From a virus, in IMG/VR virus record IMGVR_UViG_3300025840_000142, positions 1 through 32,531 of that record: a stretch of 32,531 nucleotides of DNA. One strand, given 5' to 3'. Of the stretch, positions 21,889 through 28,641 are shown piece after piece; the first letter of the stretch is position 1, and each line of letters starts with the position of its first letter. The notes beneath the pieces are model-generated. The model ran no database searches. It saw only the letters and a list, made by a program, of their open reading frames with translations, and was not told the origin of the DNA. Both the position numbers and the translations under genes were made by a program.

Positions 21889-23823
21889 ATGCATTTACCT
21901 ACACCGTACCAGCAATATATTCACGCCAGTCGTTATGCTCGTTATCGTTATGAAGACGGCCGCCGAGAGACTTGGAATGAAACAGTCAATCGTTATTTTG
22001 ACTTCTTTAAGGATCATCTTAAAGAGTATCATGATTTCGATTTGACAGAAGAAACTAGAAAAGATTTAGAAGACGGAGTTCTCAATTTAAAAGTTATGCC
22101 GTCGATGCGTTGTCTTATGACAGCCGGCGAAGCTTTAAAACGAGAGAATGTTGCTGGTTATAACTGCTCATATATTGCAGTTAATAGTCTCCGAGCCTTT
22201 GATGAACTTCTTTATGTGCTGATGAATGGTACGGGTGTAGGATTTAGTGTAGAACGCCAGTATGTAACAGAACTTCCAACAATCAATGATGAGTTTCATC
22301 AAACGGATACTGTAATTATGGTATCTGATTCTAAACTTGGTTGGGCAAAGGCACTACGAGAGCTTATTCATCTACTGTCGGCAGGTCAAGTTCCTCAATG
22401 GAATCTTTCTCGTATACGACCAGCAGGTACTCCACTAAAAACATTTGGTGGTCGTGCTTCAGGTCCAGAACCTCTTGAGGATCTATTCAAGTTTTGTGTA
22501 AATGTATTCCGAGAGGCCGCAGGACGAAAACTAACATCATTAGAGTGTCACGATATCTGCTGTAAGATTGCCGAGATTGTTGTTGTTGGTGGTGTTCGAC
22601 GTTCTGCCCTTATCTCACTATCAAACCTTAGTGATGATCGAATGAGACACGCTAAGGCCGGCCGCTGGTGGGAATCTAACGTTCAACGAGCACTTGCTAA
22701 TAACTCTGCTTGTTATACAGAGAAACCAGACATGGGTATTTTTATGGAAGAATGGAAATCTCTATACGAATCAAAGTCTGGTGAACGAGGTATTTTTAAT
22801 CGTCAGGCAGCACAACAACGAGCAGAGAAAAATGGTCGTCGTGATGGTTCTTATGAATTTGGAACCAACCCTTGCAGCGAAATTATCCTTCGTGACAGAG
22901 AATTCTGCAACTTAACCGAGGTTGTAGTTCGTGCAGAAGATACAGAAGAAACTCTTACTGAAAAAGTAAAAGTTGCAACTATTCTAGGAACATTTCAATC
23001 AACGCTAACAAACTTTCGATATTTAAATCGTAAGTGGGAAGAGAATTGTAAAGAAGAACGATTACTTGGTGTGTCTATGACAGGTATCATGGACAACGCA
23101 CTAACTAATGGAAAAAAGAAAGGTATTGAAGATTTGCTTGATCGACTTCGTGCAGTTGCAGTAACTACAAATAAGGAATGGGCAAAGAAGTTAGGTATTC
23201 CTCAATCTGCCGCAGTAACTTGTGTTAAGCCTTCTGGGACGGTATCGCAATTGGTAGATAGTGCCAGTGGTATTCATGCTCGACATAATCCATATTACAT
23301 TCGCACAGTTCGTGCTGACAAGAAAGATCCTTTAGCAAAGATGATGTTTGATTCTGGATTTCCTTGTGAGGATGACGTAACAAAACCAGAACATACTTGG
23401 GTATTTTCTTTTCCAATGAAGGGTCCAAAGAACGGCGTCTATCGTCGTGAGGTAGATGCAATTACTCAACTTGAACTATGGAAAATCTATCAGGATCATT
23501 GGTGTGAACATAAACCATCTGTTACCGTGTCAGTTAAAGAAGACGAATGGATGAAGGTTGGTTCTTGGGTATATGAAAACTTTGACATGATGAGTGGTGT
23601 ATCTTTCCTTCCAATGTCAGATCACACATATCGTCAGGCACCATATCAGGATTGTTCTAAAGACGAGTATGAATCTTTATTGCAAAAAATGCCTAAAGAT
23701 ATTGATTGGAAAAAACTTGCTGAATATGAGCAAGGAGATATGACAGCTGGAAGTCAAGAACTAGCTTGTTCTGCGGGTGCTTGTGAGGTTGTTGATTTGA
23801 CATCTACACCAGTGAGTGCCTAA
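21889..23823 (+). CDS. nrdJ: class II (B12-dependent) ribonucleotide reductase
   Basis: A 644-residue enzyme of the monomeric adenosylcobalamin-dependent type (L. leichmannii RTPR, 739 aa). The ATG at 21889 follows TAGGAG, which overlaps the primase stop. Active-site residues are present: C93 in YNCSYI (radical-site disulfide partner), N327-x-C329-x-E331 in NPCSEI, C340 in CNLTEV at the same +11 spacing as RTPR C419, and a C-terminal shuttle pair C627/C632 in CSAGAC. It reduces ribonucleotides (probably triphosphates) to deoxyribonucleotides for phage DNA synthesis. No separate beta subunit is needed, so the enzyme depends on host or environmental cobalamin. No nrdA or nrdB is seen here. Confidence 0.9.
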   Translation: MHLPTPYQQYIHASRYARYRYEDGRRETWNETVNRYFDFFKDHLKEYHDFDLTEETRKDLEDGVLNLKVMPSMRCLMTAGEALKRENVAGYNCSYIAVNSLRAFDELLYVLMNGTGVGFSVERQYVTELPTINDEFHQTDTVIMVSDSKLGWAKALRELIHLLSAGQVPQWNLSRIRPAGTPLKTFGGRASGPEPLEDLFKFCVNVFREAAGRKLTSLECHDICCKIAEIVVVGGVRRSALISLSNLSDDRMRHAKAGRWWESNVQRALANNSACYTEKPDMGIFMEEWKSLYESKSGERGIFNRQAAQQRAEKNGRRDGSYEFGTNPCSEIILRDREFCNLTEVVVRAEDTEETLTEKVKVATILGTFQSTLTNFRYLNRKWEENCKEERLLGVSMTGIMDNALTNGKKKGIEDLLDRLRAVAVTTNKEWAKKLGIPQSAAVTCVKPSGTVSQLVDSASGIHARHNPYYIRTVRADKKDPLAKMMFDSGFPCEDDVTKPEHTWVFSFPMKGPKNGVYRREVDAITQLELWKIYQDHWCEHKPSVTVSVKEDEWMKVGSWVYENFDMMSGVSFLPMSDHTYRQAPYQDCSKDEYESLLQKMPKDIDWKKLAEYEQGDMTAGSQELACSAGACEVVDLTSTPVSA

Positions 23824-23824
23824 A

Positions 23825-23986
23825 ATGGAAGATCGTAGAGAATGGTTTGCTTGCGAGGAGTGTGATGGTGAGTTCGCCATAGAAACTGATGTTAGTATGA
23901 AAGTTTCATATTGCGTTTTCTGTGGCGAACCATTAGATGATGAAAGTTGGGAAGATGAGGACGAAATATTTGAGGAAAGTGTATGA
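23825..23986 (+). CDS. small zinc-ribbon protein
   Basis: A 53-residue protein starting one base after the nrdJ stop. It has two CxxC knuckles: ACEEC (C10, C13) and YCVFCGEPL (C30, C33), 16 residues apart. This gives a zinc ribbon, followed by a very acidic tail (DDESWEDEDEIFEES). Small zinc ribbons of this kind are common in T4-like phages, possibly as transcription or replication accessories. Its stop overlaps the next start by 4 nt (ATGA). Confidence 0.65.
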   Translation: MEDRREWFACEECDGEFAIETDVSMKVSYCVFCGEPLDDESWEDEDEIFEESV

Positions 23987-24162
23987 CTGAAAAGTGGCAC
24001 GGCGGAAAGGGTGATCGTCCTCGCCCAATAAGTAATAGAGAACAGTTTGATGTGAATTGGAATAGAATATTTGGGAAATTAGATAATGAAGACACAATCA
24101 GCGAAAGCAAAGGGCAGGAGACTCCAACAATGGATGAGAGACCTGCTGATCGAACGTCTTGA
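23983..24162 (+). CDS. conserved small phage protein (WHGGKGDRPRP family)
   Basis: A 59-residue protein whose first half, KWHGGKGDRPRPISNREQF followed by NWNRIFG, is a pattern I know from many phages of different types, without a known function. It is basic and contains no membrane segment or cysteine. The last 77 bases overlap the nuclease-like gene in another frame. The conserved N-terminal motif makes it a real gene despite its size. Confidence 0.7.
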   Translation: MTEKWHGGKGDRPRPISNREQFDVNWNRIFGKLDNEDTISESKGQETPTMDERPADRTS

Positions 24163-24442
24163 GATACATCCAGAAGATATAGAATCTAGAAGTATGGGCG
24201 CAGGTGGGGAAGACCTCATCATGGCTCGTGCTGCTAGAGAGAAATTTCCTTTCTCTATTGAGTGCAAGAACCAAGAAAAGATGAATGTTTGGTCTGCTAT
24301 GGAACAAGCAAGATCAAACTCAGGTGACTATGTTCCGCTAGTGATTATAAAGAAAAATAATGAAAAACCGTTAGCGGTTGTTGATGCAGAATTTTTTGTT
24401 AATATTATGGGAGAAATATATCATGGCAAAAAGACACGTTGA
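24086..24442 (+). CDS. PD-(D/E)XK-type nuclease-like protein
   Basis: A 118-residue protein. KGRRLQQWMRDLLIERL is an N-terminal helix. DIESRSMGAGGEDLIMARAA (31-50) places E42/D43 in a conserved loop. FPFSIECKNQEKMNVWSAME (54-73) gives the E59-x-K61 pair of a restriction-endonuclease-like fold. The size and layout suit small phage resolvase-like or endonuclease proteins. Similar proteins occur in marine T4-like phages near replication genes, as far as I recall. It may process branched DNA or degrade host DNA. It overlaps its neighbours by 77 and 20 nt. Confidence 0.75.
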   Translation: MKTQSAKAKGRRLQQWMRDLLIERLEIHPEDIESRSMGAGGEDLIMARAAREKFPFSIECKNQEKMNVWSAMEQARSNSGDYVPLVIIKKNNEKPLAVVDAEFFVNIMGEIYHGKKTR

Positions 24443-24992
24443 TTTAGATGATACTACAACAGAAGCTGATCTCTATAGAGCAGGAACACATTTGTTTATG
24501 TCAGATGTAGATGAGATTTCTTGTAAAGAAGCTATTGAGTTTATTTTAAAACATAATATAGAGAAAAAGAAAAATAAACATTTACAATTAATGATTTGTA
24601 GTAATGGTGGAGATGTTCCTGCCGCATTTGCATTGATTGATGTAATGAAAGCATCAAAGATTCCTGTTCATACTGTAGGTCTTGGTGTGATCGCTTCATG
24701 TGGTCTTTTAATTTTTATTGCAGGAGAACCAGGTAAACGAATATTGACTCCTAACACATCTATTCTTTCTCATCAATATAGTTGGGGATCATGGGGCAAA
24801 GAACATGAACTTTTTGCTCAGGTAAAAGAGTTTGAACTTTCCACAGAGAGAATGATTAGTCACTATAAAAAATGCACAGGTCTAGATGAATCAAAAATCA
24901 GAGAACATTTACTACCACCAGAAGATCGTTGGTTGTCTGCGAAAGAAGCTAAAAAGTTAAATCTATGCGATGAGATAAAGACTGTCTACTAA
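24423..24992 (+). CDS. clpP: ClpP-type serine protease
   Basis: A 189-residue ClpP-fold protease, starting at the ATG at 24423 with GGGAG 9 nt upstream. The catalytic triad looks intact: S92 in IASCG, H117 in SHQYS, and D168 in PEDRWLSAKEA. These spacings match bacterial ClpP (S98/H123/D172). ICSNGGDVPAAFALIDVM is the family's SxGG oxyanion segment. There is no propeptide. It could form a tetradecamer alone or mix with host ClpP and work with host ClpX or ClpA, for instance to redirect proteolysis during infection. No phage ATPase partner is present here. Phage prohead proteases also exist with this fold, but the sequence is closer to cellular ClpP. Confidence 0.85.
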   Translation: MAKRHVDLDDTTTEADLYRAGTHLFMSDVDEISCKEAIEFILKHNIEKKKNKHLQLMICSNGGDVPAAFALIDVMKASKIPVHTVGLGVIASCGLLIFIAGEPGKRILTPNTSILSHQYSWGSWGKEHELFAQVKEFELSTERMISHYKKCTGLDESKIREHLLPPEDRWLSAKEAKKLNLCDEIKTVY

Positions 24993-24998
24993 TAAATA
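24991..24998 (+). promoter_or_regulatory. late-promoter-like motif AATAAATA
   Basis: One mismatch from TATAAATA, inside the clpP stop region and 4 bases before the ATG at 25003. It precedes the three-gene ExbB/ExbD-like cassette. That ATG has no ribosome-binding site, so its mRNA may be leaderless or read from upstream. Confidence 0.45.
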
Positions 24999-25002
24999 GT
25001 TC

Positions 25003-25485
25003 ATGAAATCTTTATTTCTAAAATGGTGGCTTTTTGTGTGCGTTCATATTGTGATCGTATTTACAGCATATAAGTTTAATTTTTTTCAAGAATTACTTGA
25101 AAAAGATTCTACCAAATTAAGTTTTTTTCTTCTTCTGATCTTACTTGTGGTTACTTTTTGGATAGGCAGTAAAATCTTTTTTTATACTAGAAATAAAGTA
25201 GAAAGTAAAGAAGACTCAATAAATGATCTTTCTATTTTTTGGTTTATCGGTGAGGCTTGTTTAGCTATAGGTTTAGTTGGTACGGTAACCGGATTTATTA
25301 TAATGTTGGGGACAACATTTATTGGATTAGATGTTAGTAATACATCTTCTATGCAAGATGCTCTTGTAAAAATGTCTATAGGTATGTCTACAGCTCTGTA
25401 TACTACATTGATTGGTTTGTTAAGTTCTCTTTCTATCAAAGTTCAAATAATAAACTTTGAAAGAGCTATACAAAAAAGTCAATGA
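25003..25485 (+). CDS. MotA/TolQ/ExbB-family proton channel-like protein
   Basis: A 160-residue membrane protein with four hydrophobic helices (about 7-22, 40-61, 85-104 and 125-146). The last two carry the family hallmark: LAIGLVGTVTGFIIMLG (87-103), then LVKMSIGMSTALYTTLIGLL (121-140). The GTVxG motif and TM threonines (T94, T96, T134, T135) match the polar residues that line the ion path in ExbB and TolQ. These proteins form a pentamer around an ExbD/TolR dimer and turn proton flow into work. The next gene encodes an ExbD-like partner, with an ATGA overlap. The usual long cytoplasmic loop between TM helices is short, as in a minimal version. Confidence 0.8.
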   Translation: MKSLFLKWWLFVCVHIVIVFTAYKFNFFQELLEKDSTKLSFFLLLILLVVTFWIGSKIFFYTRNKVESKEDSINDLSIFWFIGEACLAIGLVGTVTGFIIMLGTTFIGLDVSNTSSMQDALVKMSIGMSTALYTTLIGLLSSLSIKVQIINFERAIQKSQ

Positions 25486-26135
25486 ATCGTTATTTTTCAA
25501 ACACAGCATTTATAGATTTACTATTCAACATCGTTGTAGGAATAGCATTTCTTTTTATTATTGCTTTTCTTTTAATTAATCCCGTATCTAAAAAGAATGA
25601 TGTCAAGTCTAAGGCAGACTATCTTATTATGCTTCATTGGGATAAAGAGTCTATTCATGATATTGATCTTTGGATAAAAGATCCAGAGGATAATATTCTT
25701 TCTTTTAAGCATAAAGATATAGGTTTTATGCATCTGGATAGAGATGATCTTGGAAGAAAGAATGATAAGATAAAATTTCCAAACGGAGAAGTAAAGATCA
25801 TAAAAAATAATGAAGAAACTGCGGCGTTAAGAGGTACAGTTCCTGGCCAATATATTGTAAATGTTCATGTGTATAGAAAAAAGGCAGAGTTTGATGAGGA
25901 GTCTGATAAATGGATAAACGAAGAATTACCTGTTACTGTCACTCTAATAAAAGTTAATCCTTATGAAGAAGTTTTGAGAAAAGAATTAATTTTTGTAAAA
26001 GAAGGCGAAGAAAAAACAGCATTTAGATTTTCTTTGGATGAGAATGGAGAGATAGTTAATTTCGATGAGGTGGAGATAAAAATAGTAAATGTTAGGGCAG
26101 AAAGATCAGTCTATAGTGGAACTGGAGGTTTTTAA
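25482..26135 (+). CDS. ExbD/TolR-like protein with DUF2135-like periplasmic domain
   Basis: A 217-residue protein with a short cytoplasmic end, then FIDLLFNIVVGIAFLFIIAF (10-29) as its only TM helix. D12 sits where ExbD and TolR carry their proton-binding Asp. The periplasmic part does not look like the ExbD fold or an OmpA-type peptidoglycan binder. DIDLWIKDPEDNILSF (60-75), HLDRDDLG and VPGQYIVNVHVY resemble the DUF2135/YfaP beta-sandwich. A further beta region follows to the end (VYSGTGGF). The ExbB-like gene overlaps its start and the third cassette gene overlaps its stop by one base, so the three probably form one complex. The partner contacted by the periplasmic domain is unknown. Confidence 0.7.
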   Translation: MNRYFSNTAFIDLLFNIVVGIAFLFIIAFLLINPVSKKNDVKSKADYLIMLHWDKESIHDIDLWIKDPEDNILSFKHKDIGFMHLDRDDLGRKNDKIKFPNGEVKIIKNNEETAALRGTVPGQYIVNVHVYRKKAEFDEESDKWINEELPVTVTLIKVNPYEEVLRKELIFVKEGEEKTAFRFSLDENGEIVNFDEVEIKIVNVRAERSVYSGTGGF

Positions 26136-26593
26136 TGGTATTAACTGAAACTCTTACCTATGTTGCCGTCTTATTTGTAGTTATAGTTTCTTTATGGACT
26201 ATTGTAGCTTATCCAAAAAATTATCTATTTAAGATATTTTTTATTCCGCTTTTTCTTTTTGTTGCAATAAGTGTGTTTGAAACTTATAATTCTATTTTGG
26301 GATATGCAACAACGGCAAATTTCAATAAGCAAATGCAATACTATTATCATGTAGTTGAGGGTGATAGAGTTTATATACTACTTCGTGGAGATAGAGGAGA
26401 TCCTAGACTCTATACTATGGAATATCATGAAAGTTATGAAGAAGAATTAGAGAAGATGAAGCAGAAATCCATGTCAGGAATTACTACATTTGGTGCATTT
26501 GAACAAGTATTAGCCAGAGATGCTGAGATTAATCGAGGAGACTGGATAATTTATGAAATGCCGTTTCAAGATATCATAAAGAAAGAAGATTGA
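26135..26593 (+). CDS. two-helix membrane protein of the ExbB/ExbD-like cassette
   Basis: A 152-residue protein starting in a TAATG overlap. It has two TM helices (about 8-24 and 30-50), then a soluble domain of about 100 residues rich in Tyr, Glu and Arg (YYHVVEGDRVYILLRGDRGD, GAFEQVLARDAEINRGDW). No family was recognised. With both termini likely on the same side of the membrane, the domain is cytoplasmic or periplasmic depending on topology. Charged loops after TM2 favour the cytoplasm only weakly. Its tight coupling to the two channel genes argues for a shared complex. Confidence 0.6.
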   Translation: MVLTETLTYVAVLFVVIVSLWTIVAYPKNYLFKIFFIPLFLFVAISVFETYNSILGYATTANFNKQMQYYYHVVEGDRVYILLRGDRGDPRLYTMEYHESYEEELEKMKQKSMSGITTFGAFEQVLARDAEINRGDWIIYEMPFQDIIKKED

Positions 26594-26599
26594 TAAATA
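26592..26599 (+). promoter_or_regulatory. late-promoter-like motif GATAAATA
   Basis: Identical to the motifs at 6263 and 13759. It overlaps the TGA at 26591 and is followed by AAGGAG (26605-26610) and the ATG at 26620. The layout of late promoter, short leader, ribosome-binding site and start is the cleanest of the four. Confidence 0.55.
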
Positions 26600-26619
26600 G
26601 TAGTAAGGAGAACACTATT

Positions 26620-27675
26620 ATGTCTAGATACTCAAAATCAATGTCAGATGCCATGGCAGAAGTTCAAGAAAATCAGGAAGAACTTTTACGGATTGATGAA
26701 GGAGGCCTACCTCCACATTTAGCTAAATTTTTTGATAAGAAAGGTAATCTAAAACCAGACGCAGCAAAGCGTATGACAGCTGGTGACAGAAAACGATTAG
26801 CATCTAGATCAAAGGATGTAACACCAAAGGGTTATGGTCCTAAAGGAGAACAGATTGAAGTTACTGTAGGATCTGGTATAGTTTGTGATGGAGCTTATAC
26901 CTTCGAGGAGGGAATTGGCAGTCTAAAGAACGCCAAACGTGATACCGAACGTATGAGAAAAGCATCAGGACATGAGGTTAAAAATCAAACCACCACAAAG
27001 ACAAGTGGCGGAACACTTCGTAAGACAACATATAAAGATGCAAAAGAAATTCTCCGTAAACGCAAAGAAAAAACTCGTGAAATGGAGAAGAAGACTCGAT
27101 CCTCATATCTAGAACCTGACATGAAAAAACGTCAGAAAAATAACGAGAAGGCTCGTAAAGATATGGAAAAGATGGCTCCAAAGATGAGAAATCCACATCT
27201 CGAACAAGTAGAGATTGATGAACTTAGTAATGATACTCTGGCCAGTTACAAGACCAAAGCAGCTGCTCAAGCATCAGCAGCAGACAAGGCAGGTAACTTT
27301 AAGAAAGCAGATAAAAGATTTTCGGGCATTACACGAGCTACAAATAAACAGTTCGACAATGATGCAAAAGAAGTTATTCGTAAACGTGCTGAGAAAACTC
27401 GTGAGATGGAAAGAAAAATGCGAGAAGATGTTGATAAACTTCACGCAGAGGCTATTTTAGAGAATAGTAAAATGAATGAAGATTTTGACTGGAAAGTACA
27501 ATTACGAGGTCTTCCAGTATTTTATGTTCCCGCAAAAAGTGCTGGCGAAGTCAGAGCAATGCTTCGACGCCAAATCAAAAAACCAGATGATATCTTATCA
27601 ATCGAAAGGTCTACAAAGGCTGAAAAGAAAAAAGACTTTAGAGATAGAATAAGTGGAAAAGATTCTGAAGAATAA
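26620..27675 (+). CDS. charged virion/prohead-type protein with KTREME repeats
   Basis: A 351-residue hydrophilic protein. I start it at the ATG at 26620 behind AAGGAG; an upstream TTG has no such site. It contains two copies of a Lys/Arg/Glu motif, AKEILRKRKEKTREMEKK (141-158) and AKEVIRKRAEKTREMERK (249-266). The same motif ends the 9299-10861 protein. VEIDELSNDTLASYKTKA (197-214) and RRFSGI-like FSGITRA are a module common in marine T4-like virion proteins. The C-terminus (about 285-351) is a small folded domain (DWKVQLRGLPVFYVPAKSAG). There is no signal or TM. It is likely a prohead core or internal protein, expressed late. Confidence 0.7.
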   Translation: MSRYSKSMSDAMAEVQENQEELLRIDEGGLPPHLAKFFDKKGNLKPDAAKRMTAGDRKRLASRSKDVTPKGYGPKGEQIEVTVGSGIVCDGAYTFEEGIGSLKNAKRDTERMRKASGHEVKNQTTTKTSGGTLRKTTYKDAKEILRKRKEKTREMEKKTRSSYLEPDMKKRQKNNEKARKDMEKMAPKMRNPHLEQVEIDELSNDTLASYKTKAAAQASAADKAGNFKKADKRFSGITRATNKQFDNDAKEVIRKRAEKTREMERKMREDVDKLHAEAILENSKMNEDFDWKVQLRGLPVFYVPAKSAGEVRAMLRRQIKKPDDILSIERSTKAEKKKDFRDRISGKDSEE

Positions 27676-27698
27676 ACTCTTGACAAAGCATAGAGTTT
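27674..27698 (+). other. inverted repeat overlapping the bS21 promoter -35
   Basis: AAACTCT (27674-27680) and AGAGTTT (27692-27698) form a 7-bp stem with an 11-base loop. The stem begins at the stop codon of the previous gene and the loop contains the TTGACA of the bS21 promoter. It may be an operator or a weak terminator. Confidence 0.4.
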
Positions 27699-27709
27699 AG
27701 TTGTATACT
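27680..27709 (+). promoter_or_regulatory. sigma70-type promoter for bS21
   Basis: A consensus TTGACA (27680-27685), an 18-base spacer and TATACT (27704-27709). Transcription would start near 27716, leaving a leader of about 25 bases with GGAATTATATT before the ATG at 27741. Confidence 0.75.
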
Positions 27710-27740
27710 TATATTATTGTAACAAATCTGGAATTATATT

Positions 27741-27953
27741 ATGAAGATCAAAAAGAAGCATAAAAACGAATCCTTTGATTCTCTTTTTCGTCGATTTAAA
27801 AAAGGCGTGGAGAAAAAGGATGTTATCAATGAAGTGAAGAAACGTGAGCATCATGTGAAGGCAAGTATTAAACGTAAGCTTTCAAAAGAAGTTGCTCAGA
27901 AGAATGAAAGAAAGAGGCAGGAGGAACAAAACGTTCGACGTATTCCTGTGTGA
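27741..27953 (+). CDS. rpsU: ribosomal protein bS21 homologue
   Basis: A 70-residue protein with the bS21 pattern: SFDSLFRRFKKGVEKKDVIN (11-30), VKKREHHVKASIKRKL and KNERKRQEE. The length matches bacterial S21. bS21 sits on the 30S platform near the anti-Shine-Dalgarno region and influences initiation. A phage copy can replace the host protein and bias translation towards phage mRNAs. Phage-encoded bS21 is known in pelagiphages, which supports the host guess. It has its own strong promoter and is the first gene of its block. The stop overlaps the GTG at 27950. Confidence 0.92.
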   Translation: MKIKKKHKNESFDSLFRRFKKGVEKKDVINEVKKREHHVKASIKRKLSKEVAQKNERKRQEEQNVRRIPV

Positions 27954-27955
27954 GA

Positions 27956-28228
27956 ATGTTTATTGAGTTGCACCTATATGATAAGTTCGACAAAACTGCA
28001 TTAGATATCTTAAAATTATTAGATGATGCAGACATAACTTTTTCTGTTTGTACTTATAGTTCAAAAGAACCTATAGAAAATATTTCTAAGAAATTAGGTT
28101 CACCAATCAAAAGACTTCCTGCCGTTTTTGTGGACGGAGAAAAAATTGGTCGTTATTACGATCTTGTAGAATTTTTAGTGTCTAAAGGATATATAGATTA
28201 CCAAGGTAAACGATGTCAAGTAAAGTAG
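27956..28228 (+). CDS. glutaredoxin-fold protein lacking the CxxC motif
   Basis: A 90-residue thioredoxin-fold protein. I choose the ATG at 27956; GTG at 27950 would add two residues. The C-terminal half has the glutaredoxin signature RLPAVFVDGEKIGRYYDLVE with the cis-Pro (LPAVFV). At the usual CPYC position the sequence reads LHLYDKFD, with no cysteine. The only nearby Cys is in FSVCTYSS on the next strand. A redox function as a NrdJ reductant is therefore unlikely; it may have become a binding protein. It overlaps the next gene by 16 nt. Confidence 0.75.
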   Translation: MFIELHLYDKFDKTALDILKLLDDADITFSVCTYSSKEPIENISKKLGSPIKRLPAVFVDGEKIGRYYDLVEFLVSKGYIDYQGKRCQVK

Positions 28229-28617
28229 ATAAAATGGCAAAGGCTAGAGCCGCCAAAAAACCACCAGAGTATAAGAATATTCATCCCGATATAAAGTCTT
28301 TGGATGATGATAATTATCTTAGTATTAAAAATGTAAAAGAGTGGGAAAGGCACAATAAGGATCGAGTCAAAGAATTAAAGTATACTATTAGAAGAATCGA
28401 AAAAGGAAAAGAACAAAATCTTCTAATACGAGAACTTTACAATCGTGAAGGATATTTAAAGAATATTGCAACATATTTTGAGACTGGAACCTGGTTAGAT
28501 TTGTTTTACGGTAAAGATCAAGAACAACTTGTGCGTTGGAAAATTACGGCTTATGCTTACGATGAGGAGGGATATGCTAAAATTAAATTACCTCTTGACA
28601 TAGATGAAGATTTCTGA
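28213..28617 (+). CDS. conserved marine T4-like phage hypothetical protein
   Basis: A 134-residue soluble protein with KKPPEYKNIHPDI (15-27), LSIKNVKEWERHNKDRVKEL and a C-terminal GTWLDLFYGKDQEQLVRWK. I recognise this pattern from cyanophage and pelagiphage relatives, without an assigned function. It is largely helical and basic, with no TM and no cysteine. It lies between the glutaredoxin-like gene and the tRNA gene, with an overlap of 16 nt upstream. Confidence 0.7.
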   Translation: MSSKVDKMAKARAAKKPPEYKNIHPDIKSLDDDNYLSIKNVKEWERHNKDRVKELKYTIRRIEKGKEQNLLIRELYNREGYLKNIATYFETGTWLDLFYGKDQEQLVRWKITAYAYDEEGYAKIKLPLDIDEDF

Positions 28618-28623
28618 TAAAGT
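28595..28623 (+). promoter_or_regulatory. putative sigma70-type promoter upstream of tRNA-Thr
   Basis: TTGACA (28595-28600), a 17-base spacer and TAAAGT (28618-28623). The -35 is consensus; the -10 matches at four of six positions. Transcription would start near 28630, 12 bases before the tRNA, and could continue into the RNase H gene. Confidence 0.4.
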
Positions 28624-28641
28624 TATAGAATGTTTAAATAT

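Noticed and set aside
23797-23825. TTGACA near the end of nrdJ as a promoter for the zinc-ribbon gene
   Set aside because: No acceptable -10 hexamer 16-18 bases downstream.
24086-24442. Archaeal-type Holliday junction resolvase
   Set aside because: The E-x-K core fits the broader PD-(D/E)XK group, but specific resolvase motifs were not clear enough to name it.
25003-26593. Zorya-type (ZorA/ZorB) defence system
   Set aside because: ZorA has a long cytoplasmic tail and ZorB a peptidoglycan-binding domain; neither is present here, and no ZorC, ZorD or ZorE follows.
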